Part shown: piece after piece, positions 43,426-52,155 of the stretch | Position numbering within the stretch: the first letter of the stretch is position 1 | Layout of the letters: each line of letters opens with the position of its first letter | NCBI RefSeq assembly: GCF_000092905.1 | Contig: NC_014098.1 | Span: 2,976,001 to 3,040,000, forward strand | Reading direction: 5' to 3' | Length of the DNA: 64,000 nucleotides | From: Kyrpidia tusciae DSM 2912 | GTDB lineage: Bacteria; Bacillota; Bacilli; Kyrpidiales; Kyrpidiaceae | The notes under the pieces: model-generated | The model's input: only the letters and a program-made list of their open reading frames with translations | Told to the model about the DNA's origin: nothing | Database searches by the model: none | Made by a program: the position numbers and the translations under genes

Positions 43426-44202
43426 GTGACGATCACCGACAAAACACGAAAACTGTTGTGGGGTCGTTCAGGGAATCGATGTGTCATATGCAAAAGAGAA
43501 TTGGTTGTTGCAGGAACCCCTTTTGATGATCCTTCTATAGTGGGTGAAGAATGTCATATTGTTTCCAGTCAAGTCAACGGCCCCAGGTATGATCCGTCCT
43601 TTCCGAAAGAACAAATTGATTCATACGAAAACCTATTGCTGCTTTGCCGAACCCATCATAAAATGATCGACGACCAGTGTGAAACCTTTACCGCCGACAA
43701 TTTACGGCAAATGAAGGCGAACCATGAGAAGTGGGTTTCGGAAAGACTCAGCGAGGAAGACATTCCCAAGAAAATCAGGATCAGACGGGTAAAAGAGAAC
43801 ATCCCCGCATTCCTCGTTCGACTCACTGAGGGAAATCAGGTTATGAAGGTCGCAATTGGGACATGTGCTTTTTCATTTGACCACGATGAATTACATTCCG
43901 ATGAAGAAGTCGATTTGATCGCGGACTTTCTTCAGTTGATTCAGGATATCGGGGACATGGGAGCTGAACTGGACGCGAGCGACAAGGTCAGGATAGGATA
44001 TGAACTAACCCAAGAACTCAAGAAACTCGAAGAAATGGGCTTCTTTGTATTTGGAGCCGTTGAGCACCAAATTCTCGAAGGGGGAGTCGGCTTCGCCACA
44101 GACTGGCCGGTAACCGTTATCCGTATTCTAAGAAAGGATAATGAAACGATACTCCATCTTGATTCCGAAAATCAAGATGGAGAGGAAATTCTGAAACGAT
44201 GA
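43426..44202 (+). CDS. HNH endonuclease-domain protein
   Basis: The N-terminal ~95 residues of this 258-residue protein form a zinc-supported HNH/McrA-like nuclease: KLLWGRSGNRCVICKRELVV, EECHIVSSQ, NLLLLCRTHHKMID. The two Cys pairs and the His-Asn-His residues are visible. The C-terminal 150 residues (ELHSDEEVDLIADFLQLIQD) may sense or bind a partner. GTG follows GAAGGTGAG. A stand-alone HNH protein in such a region suggests defence or a selfish role, not proven. Confidence 0.82.
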   Translation: MTITDKTRKLLWGRSGNRCVICKRELVVAGTPFDDPSIVGEECHIVSSQVNGPRYDPSFPKEQIDSYENLLLLCRTHHKMIDDQCETFTADNLRQMKANHEKWVSERLSEEDIPKKIRIRRVKENIPAFLVRLTEGNQVMKVAIGTCAFSFDHDELHSDEEVDLIADFLQLIQDIGDMGAELDASDKVRIGYELTQELKKLEEMGFFVFGAVEHQILEGGVGFATDWPVTVIRILRKDNETILHLDSENQDGEEILKR

Positions 44203-44368
44203 TCGATAATGATGCAACTTTCGCTCAGGTATCTAACCATTGTGTTACTGCCAAAGTATAACGACCAGAAACTGACGGCCTAAGGTAACCAAGTATTGAC
44301 GGGATCGGTGACCAAAAGACATTAAGCATCCGTACATGATGCTTGTAGCTACACCCCTATGAAATTAG

Positions 44369-44398
44369 GGCTGAATCCACACGTGTGTGGATTCAGCC
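44369..44398. repeat. 30-bp near-perfect palindrome
   Basis: Two 14-base arms, GGCTGAATCCACAC and GTGTGGATTCAGCC, flank GT. There is no T-run on either side. It stands 167 bases after the HNH gene and may be a transcription-end hairpin or an insertion-element/attachment structure. The rest of 44.2-44.56 kb holds nothing recognisable. Confidence 0.6.
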
Positions 44399-44564
44399 AC
44401 AGAAATCAGTGTGGGTGACCTGTGCCGTCTGTCAAGGCGGGAAAACGGCCTTGACAGACTTATTCCAGCTGTTGTCACGGCGACCGAGTGTCCCCCGATC
44501 CGCTGAGAGCAGAGTAAGCCCGCCGCCATGCATAGAGAGGGCCGCTGCCCTCCCCAAGAACCGC

Positions 44565-44783
44565 TCAGATTTTGCTATTGAAGTATTCCTGGGTGACCTG
44601 CAACTGCTTCTTCAGGATGGTCTGCCACAAATGACCTTTAATCTCTCCCGTCCCCTTCGAGACCTTCGTCCGCTTGATTGTCCCATCGGGCATAAATTTT
44701 GGGTAGTAGTAGTGGTCCGTGTCCTTGTACAGCTCCCATCCGTCGTTTTCGCAGAACCGCTTGAGGTCCTTCCAGCTAGGCAT
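44565..44783 (-). CDS. HicA-like toxin, copy 3
   Basis: The 72-residue protein has the same layout as copy 2 (SWKDLKRFCENDGWELYKDT, KVSKGTGEIKGHLWQT). It reads HYYYPKFMPDG where copy 1 has HYYYRK. The change of Arg to Pro next to the conserved His/Tyr run may affect activity. It overlaps the antitoxin by 8 bases. Confidence 0.78.
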   Translation of the reverse strand: MPSWKDLKRFCENDGWELYKDTDHYYYPKFMPDGTIKRTKVSKGTGEIKGHLWQTILKKQLQVTQEYFNSKI

Positions 44784-45195
44784 CCAGCAGGCCCACCACG
44801 CCCTCCAGGTCGTCCTGGATAAGGACGTTCAGGACATAGGGCGCATGGTGTTTCCGGTTCGGGGCGTTGAAATACAACTGGAACTCCTCCATGTACTCGT
44901 TCGCGTACTCGACGGCTTCCTTCGCCAGTTCCCGTTTCAGTTCCTCCACCGTCGGCGCGTTGGCCGCGATGTCAAACACGTCAAGGGTTCCCGTAAACGT
45001 GCCGTCGTCCTCCTGCTGATACTCCATCTTGAAACAGTACCCGGACAATAAAAACCGCAAATGCTCGATGGAAACGGCCGCGAACCTGTCGCGATTCCGC
45101 TTTACGAATTGCGGCCGGACGCGGACCACGGTGTCGATGAAATGCCCCCAGTCCTTTCGGACATCCGTTGCGTTCAGGACAGCGCTCATCATCAT
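44776..45195 (-). CDS. Antitoxin of the HicA-like toxin, copy 3
   Basis: The 139-residue protein differs from copy 2 mainly by Asp for Glu in NATDVRKDWGHF. It has the same triple ATG behind GGAGGGG and presumably the same two-part structure (Phd-like DNA-binding, HicB-like neutralising). Two near-identical antitoxins should cross-neutralise all three toxin copies. Confidence 0.8.
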   Translation of the reverse strand: MMMSAVLNATDVRKDWGHFIDTVVRVRPQFVKRNRDRFAAVSIEHLRFLLSGYCFKMEYQQEDDGTFTGTLDVFDIAANAPTVEELKRELAKEAVEYANEYMEEFQLYFNAPNRKHHAPYVLNVLIQDDLEGVVGLLDA

Positions 45196-45399
45196 TCCCC
45201 TCCAGCCCCCATTCTACCATGTTTGTGTACATTCTGTACATAGTGTGCGCATGGCAATGGGGAAACATACGGAGTGGGTTGTATCCCATTTTTCGCATAT
45301 CGAAGAATGTCGAAACATGGGATCGATCGTTTACCTATTTTGACAAAGTTCGACGTCATATCCACAAACGGGAACCCCTCGGAGGAATCAGTTGCCGCA

Positions 45400-45668
45400 T
45401 CATGTCGAAGGCCGCTTCGCTATGATGTCGATGACAATTTCAGCGTTTCGCCGGATCAGTTTGAGCAAATCGTCCACATCGTCCTCGGTAATCCCGTATT
45501 TCCCGGCAATCCTCAGGCGAGCAAGACGGTCGCCAACTCATCCAGCAAGGGATCGCTGGTGACCCACATAAAGCGGCGAAACCGGTAGGCATCGATCACC
45601 CGAGATGGAACACCGGAGGCACTGATGAGTCCGGACACCCAAATGTTCGTGTCAATGACGGCCTTCAT
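45400..45668 (-). pseudogene. PIN-domain toxin, frameshifted, copy C
   Basis: MKAVIDTNIWVSGLISASGV is intact to DELATVLLA, then TGA. The continuing sense (LRIAGKYGITEDDVDDLLKL) is in another frame, as in copy A. The shared frameshift shows it happened before the block was duplicated. Confidence 0.78.
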
Positions 45669-45933
45669 TCCGCGCCTCCCGGGCCTCTTTCTTCGCCACC
45701 CGGACGTCCTCCTCAATCTCTTCCTCCGAAATGTCCTGCTCCACCCTGCTCCTGACGCGCTTGACCAGCGCATCCATCTCCGCCTGCCAGTTCGAGGATT
45801 CTTTCAGGCGTTCCCTCAAAAATTCGTCCACGGCTTGGCGAACCAAATCGGACACGCTCTTGTTCTCGGCCGCCGCCAGATGTTTGAGAAGCCGCAATTG
45901 GTCTTGGCTCAGATAAATGTTCGTGCGTTGCAT
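45652..45933 (-). CDS. Ribbon-helix-helix antitoxin (VapB-like), copy C
   Basis: The 93-residue protein, MQRTNIYLSQDQLRLLKHLA and the following helix, is identical in the DNA-binding part to copy B. It has a few changes in the tail (RSRVEQDISEEEIEEDVRVA). GGAGGCGGG precedes the ATG at 45933. Its PIN partner is frameshifted. Confidence 0.82.
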   Translation of the reverse strand: MQRTNIYLSQDQLRLLKHLAAAENKSVSDLVRQAVDEFLRERLKESSNWQAEMDALVKRVRSRVEQDISEEEIEEDVRVAKKEAREARNEGRH

Positions 45934-46159
45934 CACGACCCGCCTCCGGAAGTGGTTTCCCTCATTATACATCATGGTGTATACGTACGCCTCTCTCCGT
46001 CACCCCCGTATGATTGGAGGACCGAGAGAAATTTTTTGCCCGCCACCCCCCCTCACACTATGGCAAGGGCGGGAGAACGGTTGGCCTCACATTCGACGGC
46101 ACGCTAAAATAACGTTACAGCATCCCGACCTCCCCAGAGGTCCAAAAGGAGGAACCCGT

Positions 46160-46378
46160 ATGCCCCGCCGACGCCTCACTGCCGCCGTCACCAAAGAGGG
46201 CAAATGGTACGTGGCCCGTTGCCTCGAAGTGGAAGTGACCAGCCAGGGCGAGACCCTCGAAGAAGCTCTTGCCAACCTGCGCGAGGCCCTGGAGTTGTAC
46301 TTCGAGGACGCGTCGGCCGACCTGCCGGACACCGGCCCGATCATCGCACCCGTGGACATCGAGGTGAAGCAGGCTTGA
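46160..46378 (+). CDS. hicB: HicB-family antitoxin (short form), copy 2
   Basis: The same 72-residue sequence as the gene at 29117-29335 (WYVARCLEVEVTSQGETLEE), with the same AAGGAGGAACCC site. It overlaps the hicA that follows by four bases. It is part of repeat R1. Confidence 0.85.
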   Translation: MPRRRLTAAVTKEGKWYVARCLEVEVTSQGETLEEALANLREALELYFEDASADLPDTGPIIAPVDIEVKQA

Positions 46379-46602
46379 GCCCTCGCGTGCCGGTCGTGTC
46401 CGGAACGGAAACCATCATGGCGCTGGGCCGCGCGGGATTCGTGAAAGTGAGCCAAAAGGGAAGCCACGTGAAGGTCCGGCGCAAGGACGGCAGGCAGGCC
46501 ATCGTACCCCTGCACGATGAGCTGGCTCCGGGCACTCTCCGGTCGATCCTCAGGCAGGCCGGGATCTCTGTGGACGAGTTCCTGCGAGTGCTGAAGGGAT
46601 GA
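46375..46602 (+). CDS. hicA: HicA-family toxin, copy 2
   Basis: Practically identical to the gene at 29332-29559 (FVKVSQKGSHVKVRRKDGRQ); the C-terminus is EFLRVLKG where copy 1 has EFLRLLKG. TTG start in the TTGA overlap, GTG alternative 12 bases on. Both HicA copies should be held by either HicB. Confidence 0.85.
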   Translation: MSPRVPVVSGTETIMALGRAGFVKVSQKGSHVKVRRKDGRQAIVPLHDELAPGTLRSILRQAGISVDEFLRVLKG

Positions 46603-47094
46603 CCCGCCGTCGCGAAAAACCCGCCTGAGCCTCAGAATGTTGATATACACTGAAAATGGACCCCAGATCGTCAGCGAAAATTGACCCCCCCACCGGATAG
46701 ACTGGTACGCTCCTACTAATCTGAGTGGGAACGGAGGAGAAAGGATCAAACGCTGGAGACGGTCCTGGAAGCTCTGGAGTGCGGGATTCGCCACTTTGGC
46801 GGTGTGCCTGAGAGGGTGGGTGAACTTGAGAGCAATAAATGAGCCGACCCGATTCTGTAATGAGGTTCTGCTGAACGATCACCGATCGGCGAATACGGCA
46901 AGGGGGACTGACCCGAAGAGCCATCCGTATGATGGCCTGCACCAAGTATGCATTTTCGTACTTCATCCGGCTGGGACATACGCTGTACCTTTCCGTCTAA
47001 CGTTACCGGATCGCCGATACATGCCTGCCTGGCTTCACCTCCCAAACAATCTTTGGTGCACGATGTAGTCTACTGGTCTTTGTGGTTCTATCAA
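46603..47094 (+). other. Non-coding debris, copy of 29560-30054
   Basis: This is the same interrupted scraps, including CGIRHFGGVP and the 70-base GGCGAATACGGCAAGG stretch. No intact gene is present. Confidence 0.4.
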
Positions 47095-47788
47095 TGCCGT
47101 CACTGCGTCCCCGGCTGTCCCATCATAAATCTCCTTTATAAATGTCTCGACCTCATTCCATGCTTTGTTGGCGTCCGGCAATTTCGGGAACAGCAACTGA
47201 AAATCATGGAACATGCCGGGGTACGTTGTCTGCCGAACCGAGACTCCGGCTGCTTCGGCTTTTTGCGCGACCTTAACGGTATCGTTTAGCAGCATTTCAT
47301 CTCCGCCGACCTGCATGAGCATGGCAGGAAAACCGGCATACTCGCCATAAATAGGTGAAATGTAAGGATTGTCGGCGCGGTTCTCGCCCACATATTCGGG
47401 AATCACCCGTTTGTAGTTCAGATTCGTCCATGCGGACATGGTGATCAGGGCCCCGGGCATCGGCATGTCATGATCCCTCAGATAGAGCGCAGTGGCCAGC
47501 GCAAGTCCGCCGCCCGCCGAATCGCCCGCTATAATGCTTCGCTCCGGCCTGTATCCTTGCTCCAAAAGCCAGTTGTAAGCCAAAACCGCGTCCTCCAGAG
47601 CCGCAGGATAAGGGTGTTCCGGAGCAACCCGGTAATCCACCGTCAAAACTCCGGCTCCGCTTCTTATCTTGGCATATTGTATCGCCGTGCGCCGGTATGT
47701 CATGCCGCTTTTCTCCAGCGAGCGAATATAGGCTCCGCCGTGAAGCTGTAAAATAACCTTATCCGGCTTTGTATCCTTTGCTTGCACC
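47095..47788 (-). pseudogene. Esterase, 5'-truncated copy
   Basis: This copy of the hydrolase at 30055-31047 begins abruptly at VQAKDTKPDKVILQLHGG; membrane anchor, linker and ribosome site are missing. HGGAY, GDSAGGG, Asp and His are still coded, with a 1-codon change near YAKIRSGAG. The 3' end runs past the original stop into IYDGTAGDAV. No start signal is seen, so expression is unlikely. Confidence 0.75.
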
Positions 47789-47933
47789 AATGGAGAAGAG
47801 CCCTTATTTTGTAAAATTGCTCATGCGTGCATAAGCCTCGTGCCGACATGTCGCCCGTATGGGGATAAGAGCTTCCTCTACTCACCCAAACGCCTCATAC
47901 AACCTTGGTCGCGAATTTCCCTAAAGGCAGCCG

Positions 47934-48128
47934 CTAGGAGCGTTCCGGGACCTCCAAGGCATTGAGCCGACTCGCAAGCTGCGTGTTTTCAAGGAGCAGC
48001 CCGACCAACGCGAGTCCGGAATGAGTTGTCGGAATTTCGTCCGGTTCCTCGACAATATAGCGCACCCACAATCCCCTCATGGGTGAACAAGAGTACCACC
48101 TACATAGGCTTATTGTACCTGATTTCAT
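47934..48128 (-). pseudogene. Transposase-like fragment
   Basis: The frame reads YIVEEPDEIPTTHSGLALVG then LLLENTQLASRLNAL, resembling the N-terminus of IS1380/IS4-type transposases ('...SGLALIGxLLxxTxLxxRL'). Nothing of the DDE core follows. The rest of 47.8-48.17 kb is empty. Confidence 0.4.
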
Positions 48129-48167
48129 AAGGCATTTGTCCCCTCCTACGTCTCTGACGTCACGGAT

Positions 48168-48395
48168 TCAGGTGAGATTTATGTGAGCAGTTGCGAGCCC
48201 CAATTCCAAGGCTGTTTTGATCCAAGCCCTCTTGGCGTCCTCCAGATTCGCAACGGCGTCCTCCGGAATCTCTCCGTCCGCCATGCAACCAGGCAGGAGC
48301 GGAACCTCGGCCAACCACCCGCCGCCCTCCTCATCTTCCAACGGGCAGAGACGGACTGCATACCGGAGTTGAAGGTAATATTCAAGATCTTTCAT
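48168..48395 (-). pseudogene. HicB antitoxin, 3'-truncated
   Basis: The first ~65 codons match the antitoxin at 14359-14757 (EYYLQLRYAVRLCPLEDEEG, PLLPGCMADGEIPEDAV). After ALELG it runs into foreign sequence and stops. The ribbon-helix-helix tail and the hicA partner are missing. Confidence 0.8.
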
Positions 48396-48524
48396 CGCTC
48401 GCCTCCTCTATGGTCTCGCGGCGGCACACCTCCGGGTAAGTCGAGTGCCGAAAACAGGCCCTGGTCATTTCGCACAATCTGGTGTAATTTTGATGTTAGA
48501 CGTTATAGGTGGAGGAAATTTGAC

Positions 48525-50366
48525 ATGGAGAACGGCCAACTGACCTGGATCACGAATTTCATCTGGGGCATCGCCGACGACGTGTTGCGCGATCTGTACG
48601 TGCGCGGCAAGTACCGCGATGTCATTCTCCCGATGACCGTTATCCGCAGGCTGGATGCGGTGCTGGAGCCCACCAAGCAGGCGGTGCTCGAGATGAAGGC
48701 CTCCCTTGACAAGGCGGGCATCACGCACCAGGACGCCGCCCTTCGGATGGCGGCCGGACAGGCATTTTATAACACCTCGCCGTTCACCTTGCGCGACCTC
48801 AAGGCGCGTGCCAGCCGCCAGCAACTGGAGGCGGATTTTCGTGCCTACCTCGATGGCTTCTCGCCCAATGTGCAGGAGATCATCGACAACTTCGAGTTCC
48901 GCAACCAGATCCCCCGCCTGGCCAAAGCCGACGCCCTGGGGACCCTGATCGAGAAATTCCTCGACCCCTCGATCAATTTGAGCCCCCAGCCGGTCCTGGG
49001 CAGCGACGGCAGCGTGCGCCTACCGGGCCTCGATAACCACGCCATGGGCACCATTTTCGAGGAGCTGGTGCGCCGCTTCAACGAGGAGAACAACGAGGAG
49101 GCCGGTGAGCACTGGACGCCGCGGGACGCCGTGAGGCTGATGGCCCATCTGGTCTTCGAGCCGATCGCCGACCGGATCGAATCCGGCCCGTATCCTCTTT
49201 ACGACGGCGCCTGCGGCACGGGCGGGATGCTCACGGTGGCCGAGGAAACCCTCCTGCAACTGGCGAAAGAACGCGGCAAACAGGTCTCGGTGCATCTTTT
49301 CGGACAGGAGATCAACGCCGAAACCTACGCCATCTGCAAAGCCGACCTTTTGCTCAAGGGCGAGGGCGATGCCGCCGACAACATCGTCGGCGGACCGGAG
49401 CATTCGACCCTATCCAACGACGCCTTCCCCGGCCGCACCTTCGACTTCATGCTCTCCAATCCGCCCTACGGGAAGAGTTGGAAGAGCGACCTGGAGCGCA
49501 TGGGCGGCAAGGCCGGCATCAAGGATCCGCGATTCGTCGTGCAACACCGGGGCGAGGAGCTGTCGCTTATCACCCGCTCGAGCGACGGCCAGATGCTGTT
49601 TCTGGTGAACATGCTCTCCAAGATGAAGCACGACACCCCGCTCGGCAGTCGCATCGCCGAGGTGCACAACGGCTCGTCGCTGTTTACGGGGGACGCCGGC
49701 CAGGGCGAGAGCAACATCCGCCGCTGGATCATCGAGAACGACTGGCTCGAGGCGATCGTCGCCCTGCCGCTCAACATGTTCTACAACACCGGCATCGCCA
49801 CCTACGTCTGGGTGCTCACGAACAGGAAGCCCGGGCACCGCAAAGGCCGCGTGCAGCTCATCGATGCCACCCAGTGGTACAAGCCCCTGCGCAAGAACCT
49901 GGGCAAGAAGAACTGTGAGCTGTCCGAAGAGGACATCCGTCGCGTCCTCGACACCTTCCTCAAATTTGAGGAGACCGAGCAGTCCAAGATCTTCCCCAAC
50001 GCGGCCTTCGGCTACTGGAAGGTGACGGTGGAACGTCCCCTGCGCCTGAAAGGCATCGACCCCGAGCGCGCCTACACCGCCAAGGAGATCAAGGCGCTTC
50101 GGGAAACGGCCGAGCGGGCGGAGGACGCACCGCCGGTGATCAAAAAGATTCACAAACCCGGCACCGCGCCCGACCCGCTGCACGGTCTGTTTGAGGTTGT
50201 CATCGCCGGCAAGCCCCGGGTGGTGGAATATGAACCGGACACGGAGCTGCGCGACACGCGCTGTCTCTGCCAGCCCGGCATCGAGGACCTGGGCGGAAGG
50301 GCATCCGGCCAACTTGACGCGGGACCTCTACTTCGGGATCTATCAGACGCTGTGGAGCCCGGATGA
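48525..50366 (+). CDS. hsdM: Type I modification subunit HsdM (outer system A), 3' end replaced
   Basis: N6-adenine methyltransferase with the helical N-terminal domain (WITNFIWGIADDVLRDLYVR), SAM motif I DGACGTGGMLTVAE and catalytic motif IV SNPPYGKSW. It runs normally to VEYEPDTELRDT (about 50258) and then into an unrelated tail of 36 codons, RCLCQPGIEDLGGRASGQLD and onward. That tail is out-of-frame reading of the next hsdR. About 80 C-terminal residues expected for the family are missing. GGTGGAGG precedes ATG 48525. Its natural partner is the hsdR piece at 58256-59710; an hsdS of its own is not present. Confidence 0.85.
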   Translation: MENGQLTWITNFIWGIADDVLRDLYVRGKYRDVILPMTVIRRLDAVLEPTKQAVLEMKASLDKAGITHQDAALRMAAGQAFYNTSPFTLRDLKARASRQQLEADFRAYLDGFSPNVQEIIDNFEFRNQIPRLAKADALGTLIEKFLDPSINLSPQPVLGSDGSVRLPGLDNHAMGTIFEELVRRFNEENNEEAGEHWTPRDAVRLMAHLVFEPIADRIESGPYPLYDGACGTGGMLTVAEETLLQLAKERGKQVSVHLFGQEINAETYAICKADLLLKGEGDAADNIVGGPEHSTLSNDAFPGRTFDFMLSNPPYGKSWKSDLERMGGKAGIKDPRFVVQHRGEELSLITRSSDGQMLFLVNMLSKMKHDTPLGSRIAEVHNGSSLFTGDAGQGESNIRRWIIENDWLEAIVALPLNMFYNTGIATYVWVLTNRKPGHRKGRVQLIDATQWYKPLRKNLGKKNCELSEEDIRRVLDTFLKFEETEQSKIFPNAAFGYWKVTVERPLRLKGIDPERAYTAKEIKALRETAERAEDAPPVIKKIHKPGTAPDPLHGLFEVVIAGKPRVVEYEPDTELRDTRCLCQPGIEDLGGRASGQLDAGPLLRDLSDAVEPG

Positions 50367-52155
50367 GGCGGGTAAACGCCTCTTCGAGAAATTTCCGCGA
50401 GACTTCTTTGACCTCGTTATCATCGACGAGTGCCACCGTTCGGGTTTTGGGACCTGGCGGGAGATCCTCGATCACTTCGGCACCGCCATGCAACTCGGCA
50501 TGACCGCCACGCCCAAACAGGACGAAAATGTGGACACCTACGCTTACTTCTGCGCTGAAGAACCCGAGGTTGCCATTGATGCGGACGACCCGGGCCGGGG
50601 CACCTGGAGGCCGCCAGCGTATCAATACAGCCTGGGCCAGGGCATCGAGGACGGCTTCCTGGCCACTTACAAGGTGCATCGTGTGCGAACGACTGTTGAC
50701 GCGACTGGGTTGCATCTGAATGAAGCCGTAGAACAGGGAGCGGAGGTCTTTATCCCCGAAGATGTGGAGCCGCGCGAGGTCTACACCACGCCCCAGTTCG
50801 AAAGGGAGATCACCCTTCCGGACCGGACCCGGGAGATGGTGCGCCATCTGGCCGGGCTCTTTCGCCGCTTCGGGGCGATGGAAAAGACCATGGTCTTCTG
50901 TGTGGACATGGAGCATGCGCGGCTGGTCGCCCGTCTGCTTCAGGACGAATTCGGACCCGAGACCGGGCTCGACAACTACGCCGTCCCCATCATCTCTGAG
51001 GAAGGCGAAGAAGGTCGCCGTTGGCTGGAGGCCTTCGCCGACTCGGACAAACCTGCCCCGGTTGTGGCGACGACGGCGGAACTTCTCTCGACCGGTGTCG
51101 ATGTCCCTTCGTGCCGCAATATCGTGTTCATGAAGACGCTGTCTTCGCCCATTCTGTTCAAGCAAATCATCGGACGCGGCAGTCGCCTGGATCCCGCCAC
51201 AGACAAGCACTGGTTCCGCATTATCGACTACACGGGCGCGACCCGCCTCTTTGATGAATGGGATCGTCCTCCGCTGCCGCCGCCGGAGCCGCCTAATGGC
51301 CCACAGACTGCTGTCTTAGAGGGGGTAGTATTTCATGCCGACACAAACGACCTGATTGTCGGCGCACGAGTTAGCGTCCGAACCGGGCCCAACAGCCAGC
51401 GAGGCCCGATCCAGACCGACGAAAATGGCCGTTTCCGTTTTGACCGCCTTCCCGCCGGCAACCTCCAGCTCATGGTGAGCGCCAAGGGCTTTGTGAGCCG
51501 CACCATCGGCGTGGAAACGGTGACAGACCAGACGATTCGGGAAGCTGTTGGCCTCAAGCCGGCGAGGAAAAAGGGCGGAAAGATTCGGGTGGAAGGTCTC
51601 GAGGTGAGCATTGCCGATGAGGCGATATTCCTGATCGAGTCCACAGGCGAGCAGCTCACGTTCGAGCAATACCGCGACTACACCAAACGCCGCATTCTGC
51701 GGTCTGCCGACAGCCGCGCAGCCCTGCGAGACATCTGGGTGGATAGCGCCCGCCGCCGCGCTTTCCTGGAAGAGCTGCGCCGCTCCAGCATCCATCCCGA
51801 GGTGCTTGCCGAGGTGCTGGGTCAACCGGAGGCGGACGCTTTTGACCTGCTCAGCCACCTCGCTTTCGGCGGTCCCATTCATACCCGCAGTGAGCGGGCC
51901 GCCGCGTTCCGAAACCGTGAGCAAGCCTTCATTGCCGCTCACAAGGAAGATGCTCGCAAGGTCATCCTGGAGCTTCTCGACAAATACCGCATCGGCGGCA
52001 TCGAGCAGCTTGAGCCGGAGATTTTCGGGGTCTCACCCTTCCGAGAGTGGGGCGGTGCCGCCAGGATCAGCGGGTGGTTCGGCGGTGCAGAGTTACTCGG
52101 TCAGTCTCTGAAGGAAATGCAAAAACGAATCTACGCTGAGGAGATAATAGCATGA
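50299..52155 (+). pseudogene. hsdR: Type I restriction subunit HsdR (inner system B), 5'-truncated, with inserted beta domain
   Basis: The frame enters at GHPANLTRDLYFGIYQTLWS. It has helicase Walker B DECH (LVIIDECHRSGFG), motif III GMTATP and motif VI-like QIIGRGSRLDP. The N-terminal nuclease domain and Walker A are absent, cut off at the junction with hsdM-A, and no proper start codon is visible. Between the helicase and the C-terminal EcoEI-like domain lies an unusual segment, AVLEGVVFHADTNDLIVGAR to RFDRLPAGNLQLMVSAKGF. This has the pattern of a carboxypeptidase-regulatory-like beta sandwich. The 3' end overlaps hsdM-B by four bases. Confidence 0.85.

Larger units (their letters stand above)
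44533..46000 (+). repeat. Long repeat R2, right copy (left copy 22075-23460)
   Basis: The HicA-like toxin, its antitoxin, the frameshifted PIN gene and the ribbon-helix-helix antitoxin recur here in the same order and orientation as at 22.1-23.5 kb, with near-identical bases. Its right part overlaps repeat R1, so 44.5-47.8 kb looks like a join of two duplicated blocks. Confidence 0.82.
45640..47788 (+). repeat. Long direct repeat R1, right copy
   Basis: Matches 28495-30736 in the same orientation; it lacks about 107 bases near 46000 and stops inside the esterase gene. Recombination between the R1 copies would excise about 17 kb containing the candidate defence genes between 31 and 44 kb. Confidence 0.85.

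Noticed and set aside
22000-47800. CRISPR-like repetition
   Set aside because: Repeats here are long gene blocks present two or three times. No short regularly spaced repeats with unique spacers were seen anywhere in the window.
48183-48524. N-terminal extension of hsdM-A
   Set aside because: The frame is open but is antisense to the HicB fragment and has no ribosome site. ATG 48525 follows GGTGGAGG and begins the HsdM domain.
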